This document shows positions 53,901 through 63,985 of a stretch of DNA of 64,000 nt, one piece after another (positions within the stretch are counted from its first letter, which is position 1; each line of letters begins with the position of its first letter). Both the position numbers and the translations under genes were made by a program. Below the pieces are notes generated by a model. The model was not told where the DNA came from and made no database searches. It worked only from the letters and a program-made list of their open reading frames with translations. This DNA is from Antedon mediterranea (taxonomy: Eukaryota > Echinodermata > Crinoidea > Comatulida > Antedonidae): positions 3,286,001-3,350,000 of the forward strand of contig NC_092679.1 in the NCBI RefSeq assembly GCF_964355755.1, read 5' to 3'.

Positions 53901-54991
53901 ATGCTCAAAATCATCACTATGTTGCTTGGTATTGAAGCTGAAAATTAATTAAACTTATTATAGGTCCCCACTTGGACGCAATAAAAGAACGAGGCGCAAC
54001 CCACTGATATACGTTACTTTACTTTACGATTTAAATGGCATTCTTCAATATAACAATACATCATACCTTTAGCTAAGGCCTTCTCACCATCTTCATGTGC
54101 CATTTTGAGGAAACCAGTTGGTGACATGCCAATGGGACACGCCACAGGTTGCCCGAGCACAGTGGTCCTAACATCAATATTTGAGACGTCACGGAGAACT
54201 TGGGGTAGAAAACGATACCTGAAAGAGTACGGATTTTGGGTCAAGTTCACACTAACGAGGCAACGTAGCGCAACCTACGCAATGTAAGAAAATGTCCTTC
54301 CAATAATTTGTGTTTGCCCGCCTGCGTGAAATAAAAAATCTGTGATGTTTGTAGAACTATTGCGTCGTCGGCCACGCAATAAAGCACTTTGCGTCAATAC
54401 GTCGTAGCGTTGCGTCGCTATGGGAACCACGCTTTACGACGTAGGCACAACACGCACGTGAGTTGACCAATCACAAGCGACAGTTCGGATGATCTATCGC
54501 GTCGATTGGTCAAATGAGTGCGTTGCGTCCAAGTGGATATCAGGCCGACCTTTAAGAGCAGAAATAAGTAAAAAATAACGGACCACCACAACAGTTCATT
54601 CACCAGCAAACAGACGGTGTCAACATAAAAAGTTCGAGATCAACATAAAAAAACAGAATGTTTACAAAATTAACTGTAAAGCTTGATTCCACGCATCGCA
54701 AGCGACTTGACCTGGTTAAATCACTTACGCCCTTGCGCTTTGTCCTAGTGGGAACCAAGTTTTAAAGCGTGTTGCGCGTACGTGCACTCCTTGCGTGCGG
54801 CGTCCAAAAGCTAGAATTAAGTAATTAAAACTTCATAATAACCTTCGAAAAGCTTCTACGTTATCCTTCATTGTGGTCATTTCGTTACAACCACCAAAAA
54901 TATATCCCTTGTAAGAACCTTTAATTTTAGAGAAAGCTGCTTTTTTAAAGTCTTCCAATGAAGCATACTTGGTCTGCTGGGGCCTAGCCAT
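50913..54991 (-). CDS. HAO1: Peroxisomal FMN-dependent 2-hydroxyacid oxidase (HAO1-like, divergent), 8 exons, complete
   Basis: Family reaction: FMN-dependent oxidation of L-2-hydroxyacids (glycolate, long-chain hydroxyacids) to 2-oxoacids with H2O2, in peroxisomes. Exons: 54991-54843, 54218-54067, 53937-53670, 53212-53073, 52389-52298, 51699-51538, 51329-51260, 50983-50913; phases join to 367 aa (human HAO1 is 370). Family motifs: [20 protein letters not shown], Trp114 in LSIWST, TVD with Asp164, Lys in [15 protein letters not shown] with catalytic His256 and Arg259, [14 protein letters not shown] and [10 protein letters not shown]. The C-terminus is GSKL, a canonical PTS1. Oddities: the active-site Tyr equivalent to spinach Tyr24 is Gly29, the Tyr129 equivalent is Gln136 (QIQLLKDK), and the Arg164 equivalent is Lys171 beside Arg170. 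The fold and flavin site look intact, but the substrate may differ from glycolate. Confidence 0.93.
51077..51222. mobile_element. Family B MITE in HAO intron 7
   Basis: AAGCTTGGTTCTCAATTGGA at the left, GTGGGAACCACTGCTTTA at the right. The interior is TTGACCAATCACAAACG and its inverse. Confidence 0.7.
51938..52290. mobile_element. Family B MITEs in HAO intron 5, one full length
   Basis: The complete copy 52030-52197 (168 bp) has ends AAGCTTGGTTCCCACTAG and CTAGTGGGAACCAAGCTT and is flanked by TA. Fragments on either side (51938-52027, 52200-52280) carry the same ends and the GACCAATCACAAGCGA-type arm. Confidence 0.8.
52520..52655. mobile_element. Palindromic MITE, family A, in HAO intron 4
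   Basis: Arms AGTTCTGTCTACACTATCAA and GTTTGATTAGACAGAGCT, flanked by TAA on both sides (52517-52519, 52656-52658). Confidence 0.75.
52825..52990. mobile_element. Family B MITE in HAO intron 4
   Basis: AAGCTTGGTTCCCACTAGTA to TTCTAGTGGGAAACAAGCTT, with the same internal arms as the other family B copies. Confidence 0.75.
54240..54800. mobile_element. Degraded family B MITE fragments in HAO intron 1
   Basis: ACGTCGTAGCGTTGCGTCGC...GGGAACCACGCTTTA, TTGACCAATCACAAGCGA and CCTAGTGGGAACCAAGTTT occur at several points. A further scrap (53960-54003) lies in intron 2. Confidence 0.6.
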
Positions 54992-55199
54992 TTCAGATGT
55001 TGTCGACAACGATGTACTGTATCACGGGTTCCCCCAAACAAATCCGCTACCGTTGTGACATTAAACCATTAGGACCGTTCCATTGCTGGATTCAGCTATT
55101 GTTAAGAGTGGGGTCGAAATTATGTGCTTTAGTATTATACAATTTTCATTAATGTAAGATGTCAAGGGCGTTTAATACATTGGAAGGCTAAGACCAATA

Positions 55200-55320
55200 C
55201 ATTTTTAAATTCATCGTTTGTTATTTTTCCTAGATTATGGGAGCAACTTCCCATTGAAATCAAACAATGTGCTACAATTTTAGACTTTAAATCCCAACTC
55301 ACAAAACAAATTTGATCTCA
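55200..55320 (+). mobile_element. CR1/L2-like LINE C-terminal fragment
   Basis: Frame PRLWEQLPIEIKQCATILDF then KSQLTKQI and a stop (55226-55315) matches the conserved C-terminus of CR1/L2 ORF2 (LWNxLP...I...F...L). It lies upstream of the HAO start. Confidence 0.6.
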
Positions 55321-55543
55321 AAATATTAAGTTGTAATTGTTTATTCAATGCAGCTTATTCTTAATTGGTGTATCCCATAGTAATTGTTTTGTTTTTAATT
55401 AATTTGTACCGAAATGACCAATGAGGTTCAGCGCCCCAATTGGCAGTCACTTCGTCGTACGCAAAGGCTGACCTGACCAATAAAGTCAATTACTACCGGC
55501 AGATATCGAAGAATAATTTATCTGTCATTGGAAAAGGTAACGA

Positions 55544-55608
55544 TTGTGTGTAATAGTACATACAGTATACTGTATTGTGTGTAATAGTACATACAGTATA
55601 CTGTATTG
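55544..55608. repeat. 29-bp direct duplication
   Basis: TGTGTAATAGTACATACAGT then ATACTGTAT occurs twice in tandem. Confidence 0.75.
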
Positions 55609-55735
55609 TAAAATAATAATTTATTAAATAATAAACCGAACAAAAATCATAATACAGTAGCTATATACAGTAGCCTATTTTCCTCGTTTTTGTATACAAA
55701 AATTAAAAGAACGTTAGGAAATTAACCAACCAACC

Positions 55736-56945
55736 AACCACTGGTTGCAATGTACAACCACTGGCTGCGATGTGCGACCACTGGCTGCCGCGTACAATCA
55801 CTGGCTACGATGTGCAACCACTGGCTGCGATGTACAACCACCGACTGCCGCGTACAACCACTGGCTGCGATATACAACCACTGACTGCCGCGTGTGCAAA
55901 CACTGGCTGCGATGTGCAAGCACTGTCTGCGATCTACAATCACTGACTGCCGCGTGCAACCACTGGCTGCGATGTGCAACCACTGGCTGCGATGTGCAAC
56001 CGCTGGCTGCGATATGCAACCGCTGACTGCCGTGTAAAATCACTGGCTACGATGTGCAACCACTGGCTACGATGTACAACTACTGACTGCCGCGTACAAC
56101 CACTGACTGCCGCGTGCAACCACTGGCTGCAATGTACAATCACTGACTGCCGCATGCAACCACTGGCTGCGATGTGTAACCGCTGGCTGCCACATGCAAC
56201 CGCGTGCAACCAATGACTGCCGCGTACAACCACTGGCTGCCGCGTGCCACCACTGGCTGCCGTGTACAACCACTGACTGCTACAGTATGTGCAACCACTG
56301 GCTGCCGCGTGCAACCGCTGTCTGCGATGTGCAACCACTGGCTGTGATGTGCAACCACTGACTGCAATGTACAATCACTGACTCTCGCGTCAACCACTGA
56401 CTGCAATGTGCAACCACTGGCTGCGATCTACAACCACTGACTGCCGTGTGCAACCACTGGCTGCGATGTGCAACCGTTGGCTGCCACGTGCAACCGCTGG
56501 CTGCAGCATGCAACCAATGACTGCCGCGTACCACCACTAGCTGCCGCGTGCCACCACTGGCTGCCGCGTGCAACCACTGGCTGCCGCGTGCAACCACTGA
56601 CTGCTACAGTATGTGCAACCACTGGCTGCCGCATGCAACCGCTGGCTGCGATGTACAGCCACTGACTGCAATGTACAGCCACTGACTGCCGCGTCAACCA
56701 CTGACTGCGATGTGCAACCACTTGCTGCGATCTACAACCACTGACTGCCACGTACAACCACTAGCTGTCGCGTGCAACCACTGGCTGCGATGTAAAACCA
56801 CTGCCTGCCAAATGCAACCACTGGTTGCGATAAATACAACCACTGACTGCTATGTGCAACCACTGGCTGCGATGTGCAACTGATGGCTGCCACGTGCAAC
56901 CGGTGGCTGCCGCATGCAACCACTGGCTGGGCTGCAATGTCTAAC
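55736..56945. repeat. 20-bp minisatellite, about 60 copies
   Basis: The unit is CAACCACTGGCTGCGATGTG with variants ACTGACTGCCGCGT. Because 20 bp is not a multiple of three, several frames are open on both strands and encode artefactual Ser/Gln/His/Trp-rich peptides. It lies between HAO and ENTPD. Confidence 0.95.
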
Positions 56946-57986
56946 AATTTCTACTACAGATAAGCTGCATACTTATATATACTTAATATTTTACTTAATT
57001 TTTGCCCATAAACAAAATTGTAAAATTAATTTGTATAAACTTCAGTCTTAAAAGAGAGAATCTTAATGCAAACCTACAATAAGTACAAAACTTTTATTGA
57101 AAATGATATTAATTACACCTACCAGTAAGTTTAGAAACTAAATAATTATGTGTGATTAAATAATACTGTATCTGAAGTAGGCACCGTATTACTCTACTTA
57201 ATATAAAAGAGGAAAAATGAAGCCTAATTTTGAATAGGTTATTTTGTAGTTTTGATAAAGTTATTCCCTTTCATAAGAAAAATCCCGAAAAAAATTGTTT
57301 TCTCATATAAAATGACAAAATAGTCAAATTCAACCAAAAACCCTTTGGCTGGCAGCCAATTTTACTATTTTTTCTTTAATTACAGTTTTTTCAGGTAAAT
57401 AATTTTGTTTTCCATTCAATTTTGGTTTAAAGTGGATCACTATTATGTAACATTAAAATGGTATATTGAACAAACAAAATTAAAAAATTATATTTTTCAG
57501 GGGGACAATGCATTTTCAAAGAGTTCATATCGAAATTTGAAATTTGTTATATTTATTTTTCTAAAGTAAAATAATAATTCTTAAATCTATCTTGTACTGT
57601 ATCTCCTCCTATATTCAAGCTGGGGTACCTTGTAATTCCCTGTGACACTAGATTGGTGATTTACCCCAAAACATGCACTTTTAAAACAATTTCTTTGAAA
57701 CAGCCAAACATAAATAGAAATGCACGTAAAGAAGAGCTAGTTAGCGTAAATGAGGCATTTATGAGTTACCAAACTGGAAATAGTTTTGAAATTCGAAAAG
57801 TTATAGGCGAAGGTGACATGCTTGGATAAATGACATATTTTGGATCTAGGATCGGTAAAAGAAAAAAGATGTCAGAAATACAATACACGTGTAAAGCAGT
57901 AGCCCCACATTAAATCGCTGAGGTATGGTGGATAAGGAATAAATAGTTGATTTATACAATTTGGAAAACTACATTATACAACCTTA
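56946..57986. other. Flank downstream of ENTPD; degraded family C MITE
   Basis: AT-rich. About 57245-57528 resembles family C (GCATATTGAACAAAC-like interior; GGGGGACAATGCATTTT at the right end). Nothing coding seen. Confidence 0.4.
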
Positions 57987-58127
57987 AGCTCTGTCTACAC
58001 TATCAAACCAGTTTGACAAAAATGGTAGTGATATGCCCAAATATGGTAGTGATACGACATCATCGTGTCCATATATGGGCACATCTCATTTTTTTTTCAC
58101 ATAAAGTTTGATAGTGTAAACAAGGCT
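57987..58127. mobile_element. Palindromic MITE, family A, beyond the ENTPD 3' end
   Basis: Arms AGCTCTGTCTACACTATCAA and TTTGATAGTGTAAACAAGGC, flanked by TTA on both sides (57984-57986, 58128-58130). Confidence 0.8.
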
Positions 58128-58239
58128 TTAGAATGAATAATGACTATTCTACTATTATAAAAATAAGTTAAATTTCCATTTGTGGTATATGTACAACTTT
58201 TACAAAATATTATCAATATTATATAAAGTTTATTTCTTG

Positions 58240-61200
58240 TTATTTCCAGTGATTTTGAAGTATATGGAATGCTGCCCCCAATGCCCAACTGGTTTCAACA
58301 TTGTTTATCTTGTCTTGAATCTAAAAAAAAATAATATTTAAAATTTTAATTATTGAGAATCTTAATTTAACTAGATCTACATACCAGACTTTCTTTATTG
58401 ATAGGATGTATAATCTATAAAATGCATGAAGACTGAACTCTGACACTAGGTCAGGATTGAATCCAGACGACATTAGGTCAGGATTTAACCCAGATGACAC
58501 TAGGTCAGGATTTAACCCAGATGACACTAGGTCAGGATTGAACCCAGACAACACTAGGTCAGGATTTAACCCAGATGACACTAGGTCAAGTTTGAACTCT
58601 GACACTAGGTCAGGATTGAACCCATATGACACTAGGCTAGGATTAAACTCTGACACTAACGCCCGTATTCTTAAACCGGACTTTAGTCGTAGTTCGAAGT
58701 TCGACTTGGAAAAGTCGTAGTTCGAGCTATTACTTCAAATTCGATTCAAAAACGAAGTAGTCGAAGTTTGCAGTTCGACTTAATGAAGTCGAGCTTTTAG
58801 TCGAGTTGCACACGTCTGGGTAACAAAGGCTATACATTGGCCAATGACAAGAGAGTATTGAGGAGCAGACGAAATTTTGCGCATTGATATCACTTTCCAT
58901 TTCTTACAACACGCATCAGGACTATATACATGAAAAATAATTTTAATCGTTAATTATTAAAACAATATCAGTATTAATTTAATAGTGAAGTATATTTGAT
59001 TAACAACAAATAAAATCTTAAAAATATATTTAGGAACCATGGCGGTACGGTAACTTTTATATTTTCTAGGCCCCCAACAAACTATGATCGCCACGAGCCA
59101 CGCACTTCATAGCGTGACAAGAAAGCGCTAGGCCCCCTAAACATTCCATCGCGTGGTGAATTGCCGCATCTCCCATTGTCGCTATGGCGTGACGTAGCTC
59201 AAGTCGGACTTGCGCGAAGAAAATAATGTAATTTGTATACAGTTGTAAATAAAGATGATTTTCATTATTATAATTTATACCAATGTATATTTAATTAAGC
59301 TAATATAAATATAGATATTTCATTCTTCAATATCTAGCCAATATAACAACTCAATGACTGTTACGTTTTTTATAAACATCGTTTAAAAACCATTTAGTCG
59401 ACCATTTAGTCTGCCCCCTTCAGGACTAAAAAAATCGATCAAAATCCGTCTCGATTTAGTCAAGGTTGGCCTGATTTAGTCGGTGATTTAGTTGAAGTTC
59501 GGTTTATGAATTAAAATGACGTCATTTTTTTAGTTTTAGCTCGAACTACGACTAAAGTCCGGTTTAAGAATACGGGCGTCTGTCAGGATTGAACCCAGAT
59601 GACTCTAGGTCAGGATTGAACTCTCATACCAGGTCAGGATTGAACCCAGACGACACTAGGTCAGGATTAAACCCAGACAACACTAGGTCAGGATTGAACC
59701 CAGTCAACTCTAGGTCAGGATTGAACTCTCACACTAGGTCAGGATTAAACCCAGACGACACTAGGTTAGAATTGAACGCAGACGACACTAAGTCATGATT
59801 GAACTCTGACACTAGGTCAGGATTGAACCACCCAGACAACACAAGGTCAGGATTAAACCCAGACGACATTAGGTCAGGATTAAACCCAGACGACTCTAGG
59901 TCAGGAGCGAACCCTTGACATTGGGAAACTCACCAAAATCTGAGCATTATCATTTAAGCGAAATCCATAAGACAACAGTGAGGATATGTAGGCTAGCTCA
60001 ATACATTCAAATGGATTAGAAAAACTCATATTATTGCAAGCTGTGGAAAGAGAAAAAAGATATGCAAATTAATATTAATACTGTTTTCCACTAGGACAAT
60101 TTATTTGAATAAAAGCGAATAAAAAGCAACAGCTTATACATTCATGTTTCATCTGTTATATGATGAATTTTAGTTTTCACTTTAGCGAAATTGTTAGAAT
60201 AGCTTCTACAAATTGCGCAACCAATCAGAGCTCAGGAAACGATTTCAGCAGACATGTGAGCGCAAAAGCTAAATAAGATGGGCTAGTCGGTTCGCTAAAT
60301 TACGCTAAAACTAAAGTTTTTCGTTATACAGCGTACCTTGTTTTGCATGTTCTCTGATTTCACCAACTGTGATGCTGATTTTTCCAATTGCTATTTTATA
60401 GAAAAAAAAATTAAATAAGCGAAGGAGAGGATCTACTGTATACTTCAGTGAATTTAATTTTTTGTAAAATACAAAGACATGTAAATGTAAATACATGTTT
60501 TTATCCACCGCCCACAGCCAAAAAAAAAACCCACATATATATGATTAATAAAATCAGACTTGGATTAGGCCATTTTGTACTTTTAACAAAGTTAATCACT
60601 TCTGTAGAAAAAACTAAAATAAAAATTATAAATTAAAAAATAAATAAAAAATACTGTATTTAAGAAAATGATTTTTTTTCAGGAAGATAATATTTCATTC
60701 ATTTTATGAACATTTATTAATTTCAATAATGACAAAATAACATGATGTATAATTAAGACAATATTAAGGATCCTTTAAAGATGTATTGTCCCCCAAAAAC
60801 ATGAAAAATGAAGATTATTTAAATCAGACTTTGAATATGTTAGTTTTAATAAAGTGAATCACTTCCGTAGAAAAAAAACACGGAAAAATAATGTTTATAC
60901 TTATAAATAACATGATAAATGGTTAAATTCAACCAAAAATCTATTTTTTTAATTCAATTTTTGGTCAAAGTCAATAACTATTATGTGACATTAAAATGGC
61001 ATATTCAACAACAAAAATTTAAAAAAATTATTTTTCAGGGGGACAATATATCTTTAAAAGAAGAAAATAAGTTTCTTGTCACATGCAGGATTCCAAAGAA
61101 AAAGATAACAAGCACAAACAACTAAAAAGCAACAATTTTCATTTAAGAAAGAACTTTGTACTGTATTATTTATATAATATATTTATGAGGGAAATAAACA

Positions 61201-63052
61201 TTATTATGATTGAAATGAAAGTAATAATTTGAAACAGATTAAAACATTTTATTATACACATTAAACCAAAGTACTTACATTCATCTACCAGCTTATGTTT
61301 AGTGCCTCGACTTATAAAATATCCCGCGCCAACGAACGAACTTGAGCGAGTGGCCTCGGGTAATGGCTGGATAGACTTTGAATCTAAAAACTTGTTTGCA
61401 TAATATGTACATTGTTCATACTGCTCGTATAAAGTGTTTTCGGACGATGATGGTGGACCCATTACAATCGTGTCTTTATCTCCAAATTTAAGTTTGCCGC
61501 TGAATGCGTGCGGAAGACAGATGCTTTTGTAAAAACCCTGATTTTTATCTGAAATGTTATAAGAGTTATCTAGTTTTATAATAATACCTCTATGGGAGTC
61601 CGTACAATTTCAGCCAGCCCAATGGTGTCTATTTTGGCACAATGTAGTGTACTTATTCCATTAAGATGTAAAAATCATCCACAATTAGAGAGCTATAACC
61701 CAGTACCAATTAAAATGATTGGTGTTTTTGTTCCATTTTTATCTGTACTTGTACTTGTATGATATTGAAATAAATCAAATCAAACAATACTATTATTTGA
61801 AAATTCATAATATAATTCAGTCAATACTGAAAACCACACCTTCTGGAAAACCCATAGAAGTATTAATAAACTAGAGAGCTAACTATGCAACAGAAAATTG
61901 ATGCAGAGCCACATTATTTGTTATAACCTCCGCCAGTAAAAAGTGTTATATAATATATACATTTTTATGAAAAGTCATAATATATCTCAAACAATACTGA
62001 AAACCACAAATTCTGAAAAAACCCATAGAAGCATTAATAAACTAGAGAGCTAACTATGCAACAGAAAAGAGTTATCAAGTTTTATAATAATACCTCTATG
62101 GGAGTCAGTACAATAGCGCCTTGAGCACTTTGTGGATATGTGCGCTCTATAAATCTTATTATTATAATTATTATTATTAATGGTGTCTATTTTGGCACAG
62201 TGTAGTGTACTTAATATTCCATTAAGATGTAAAAATCATCCACAATTAGAGAGCTATAACCCAGTACTAATTAAAATGATTGGTGTTTTTGTTTAATTTT
62301 TATCTGTATTAGTACTTGTATGGTATTGAATTAAATCAAATCAAATAATATTATTATTATATCAAATACTTAAATTTAATAAAAATAAAAACAAACCTTT
62401 ATTTGCTGATTTGGAATGTATTGCACCTTCAATTTGTAGAATTCCCTGTAGGGCAACAAGTAGGCCGTTACCTAAATAACTGCCAAAAAAACAAGTTTTT
62501 ATTCATATCTATTCAACTTTAACTTCACTGATGAAGGGCTAGTGTTGCTCGAAAGCTCTGCCAATTTGTTTGGCTGTTTTACTATGTCAGTCGGTTGGTT
62601 GGTAGGTCAGTAAACACTACCGCAAATTTAAGCACACGACTGCAGCCATGTATTTGGCCTTGTTATTCTATTTTGTATCTTCATTTAGATCCAGCCACTG
62701 ATACCACCAACATCATTGTCATTTTTTCAGTAATTTGCCTATATTTAATGTTTATTTTTTATATATTATTCACCCCTAATTGAGGAAATTTGGATCAGGC
62801 CTTCTAAAGTGCAGCGCTTACTATGAATGGGGCCGAGACTGACCAGTACAACAGACTGACATGACGCACACTAAACATACCTATGAACAAGGAGGAAATA
62901 TGATTTTCCAAAAATATTAATTTCTCTGATATCCCTATCGTCGACTTTATCAATTACTGATTTCAGCTCTTGAGGTGAATATGTGATCTGTACAGAACCG
63001 CCACCTAGGTCGATGACCCCTGACGTACCATCAGATTGAGAATACAATGTAC
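58240..63052 (-). CDS. ENTPD5/6: ENTPD5/6-like nucleoside diphosphatase, C-terminal half (6 exons; 5' end outside the window)
   Basis: Apyrase-family enzyme that hydrolyses nucleoside diphosphates (UDP/GDP) in the ER/Golgi lumen or after secretion. Exons in the window: 63052-62881, 62479-62397, 61548-61279, 60390-60337, 60040-59934, 58320-58240; all phases join, giving about 254 residues to the stop. It starts with apyrase conserved region 4 (GVIDLGGGSVQITY), then GKSYFLLVHSYLGNGLLVAL, ICLPHAFSGKL, SSSFVGAGYFISRG, ISITVGEIREHAKQACNN, SPF-like NPFECIELAYISSLLSYGF, and ends KINNVETSWALGAAFHILQN (region 5). The order and spacing fit ENTPD5/6 rather than the longer cell-surface ENTPD1-3, since there is no C-terminal transmembrane segment. 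Regions 1-3 lie to the right of the window. An AATAAA sits a few nt after the stop. Confidence 0.9.
58440..58658. repeat. 27-bp satellite, left part
   Basis: Copies of GACACTAGGTCAGGATTTAA then CCCAGAT, mostly 27 bp with some shortened units (e.g. missing CCCAGA). It is open on both strands because 27 is a multiple of three (plus frame N-P-D-D-T-R-S-G-F/L). It lies in the last ENTPD intron, so it is not coding. Confidence 0.9.
58659..59579. mobile_element. 921-bp inverted-repeat element, family E, inserted in the 27-bp satellite
   Basis: 39-bp perfect terminal inverted repeats starting ACGCCCGTATTCTTAAACCG and running through ACTTTAGTCGTAGTTCGA. The inner left arm is rich in AGTTCGACTT-type short palindromes. 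There is no transposase. The same satellite continues on both sides, so the insertion site is clear; I see no obvious target duplication. Confidence 0.85.
59580..59925. repeat. 27-bp satellite, right part
   Basis: Continuation of the array at 58440-58658 with units such as AGGTCAGGATTGAACCCAGA. It ends close to the donor of the exon ending at 59934. Confidence 0.9.
60540..61060. mobile_element. Family C MITE-like elements in an ENTPD intron
   Basis: A complete copy at 60778-61060 (AAAGATGTATTGTCCCCC to GGGGGACAATATATCTTT) has the shared interior GTGACATTAAAATGGCATAT. A degraded copy precedes it at about 60540-60700. Confidence 0.6.
61560..62345. repeat. Segmental duplication in an ENTPD intron, one copy split by a SINE tail
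   Basis: Block A (61560-61790: TTATAATAATACCTCTATGG to AAATCAAATCAAA) and block B (61800-61905: AATACTGAAAACCACA to AACTATGCAACAGAAAA) are repeated as B' (61972-62067) then A' (62068-62345). A' holds an inserted SINE S2-type tail (62113-62188: GCGCTCTATAAATCTTATTA then (ATT)n). Confidence 0.75.
62525..62770 (+). mobile_element. Copy of the 43-kb terminal unit with hammerhead-like core
   Basis: CTGATGA (62528-62534), A, a GGGC...GCTC hairpin, GAAA (62551-62554), GCTCTGCC. Further on, AGATCCAGCCACTGATACC and TTTTTCAGTAATTTGCC match 43007-43252. Confidence 0.55.
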
Positions 63053-63329
63053 CTGCAACAAACGATACATAATGATAATAAGTAACTGTGGTGAGGGCGC
63101 TATACTGAAAATAAATGACAATATGATAAGTTATTGCTTGAGATCATGGATACTCCATGTTGAGATCAAGCAAAAATATTTTTTTTAAATGCCATTGTAT
63201 ATCCTCTGGTATATTGCCACCCCACTAGAACACGAAATTGGGTCTATAGCCAAGGAAAGCCTGGGTCAGGAAAAAAAATCATTGGTAAGCATCTGAACTG
63301 GCTAGAGAGAGGCCTACATCCAGACAAAA

Positions 63330-63985
63330 AGTTAATACTGGGACTATACCAAGGGATATGCCTGTTTGTGAAATCAGACAAAAAGTAGGGGATGGGATTA
63401 GACCAGAAGTGGGATTATACCTGAGGATATACGGTATTAATAAGTTAATAATAATTATTAATAAGTTAATACTGGGACTATACCAAGGGATATGCTTGTT
63501 TGTGAAATCAGACAAAAAGTAGGGGATGGGATTAGACCAGAAGTGGGATTATACCTGAGGATATACGGTATTAATAAGTTAATAATAATTATTAATAAGT
63601 TAATACTGGGACTATACCAAGGGATATGCCTGTTTGTGAAATCAGACAAAAAGTAGGGGATGGGATTAGACCAGAAGTGGGATTATACCTGAGGATATAC
63701 GGTATTAATAAGTTAATAATAATTATTAATAAGTTAATACTGGGACTATACCAAGGGATATGCCTGTTTGTGAAATCAGACAAAAAGTAGGGGATGGGAT
63801 TAGACCAGAAGTGGGATTATACCTGAGGATATACGGTATTAATAAGTTAATAATAATTATTAATAAGTTAATACTGGGACTATACCAAGGGATATGCCTG
63901 TTTGTGAAATCAGACAAAAAATAGGGGATGGGATTAGACCAGAAGTGGGATTATACCTGAGGATATACGGTATTAATAATTATTT
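63330..63985. repeat. 134-bp satellite, about five near-identical copies
   Basis: The unit includes GGGACTATACCAAGGGATAT, GATGGGATTAGACCAGAAGT and ATACGGTATTAATAAGTTAA. Copies differ by only a base or so, giving identical short open frames spaced exactly 134 bp apart. It lies in an ENTPD intron. Confidence 0.95.

Noticed and set aside
55722-56947. Many overlapping open frames rich in Ser, Gln, His and Trp on both strands.
   Set aside because: They come from a 20-bp tandem repeat with few stop words; there is no start context, no splice signals and no family match.
58321-58720. Repeat protein (NPDDTRSG on plus, SGLNPDLVS on minus).
   Set aside because: A 27-bp satellite in the last ENTPD intron is open in both strands by arithmetic; it continues at 59580 beyond a transposon.
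63279-63917. Four identical 63-aa open frames in a row.
   Set aside because: They are spaced exactly 134 bp apart and simply reflect the satellite unit.
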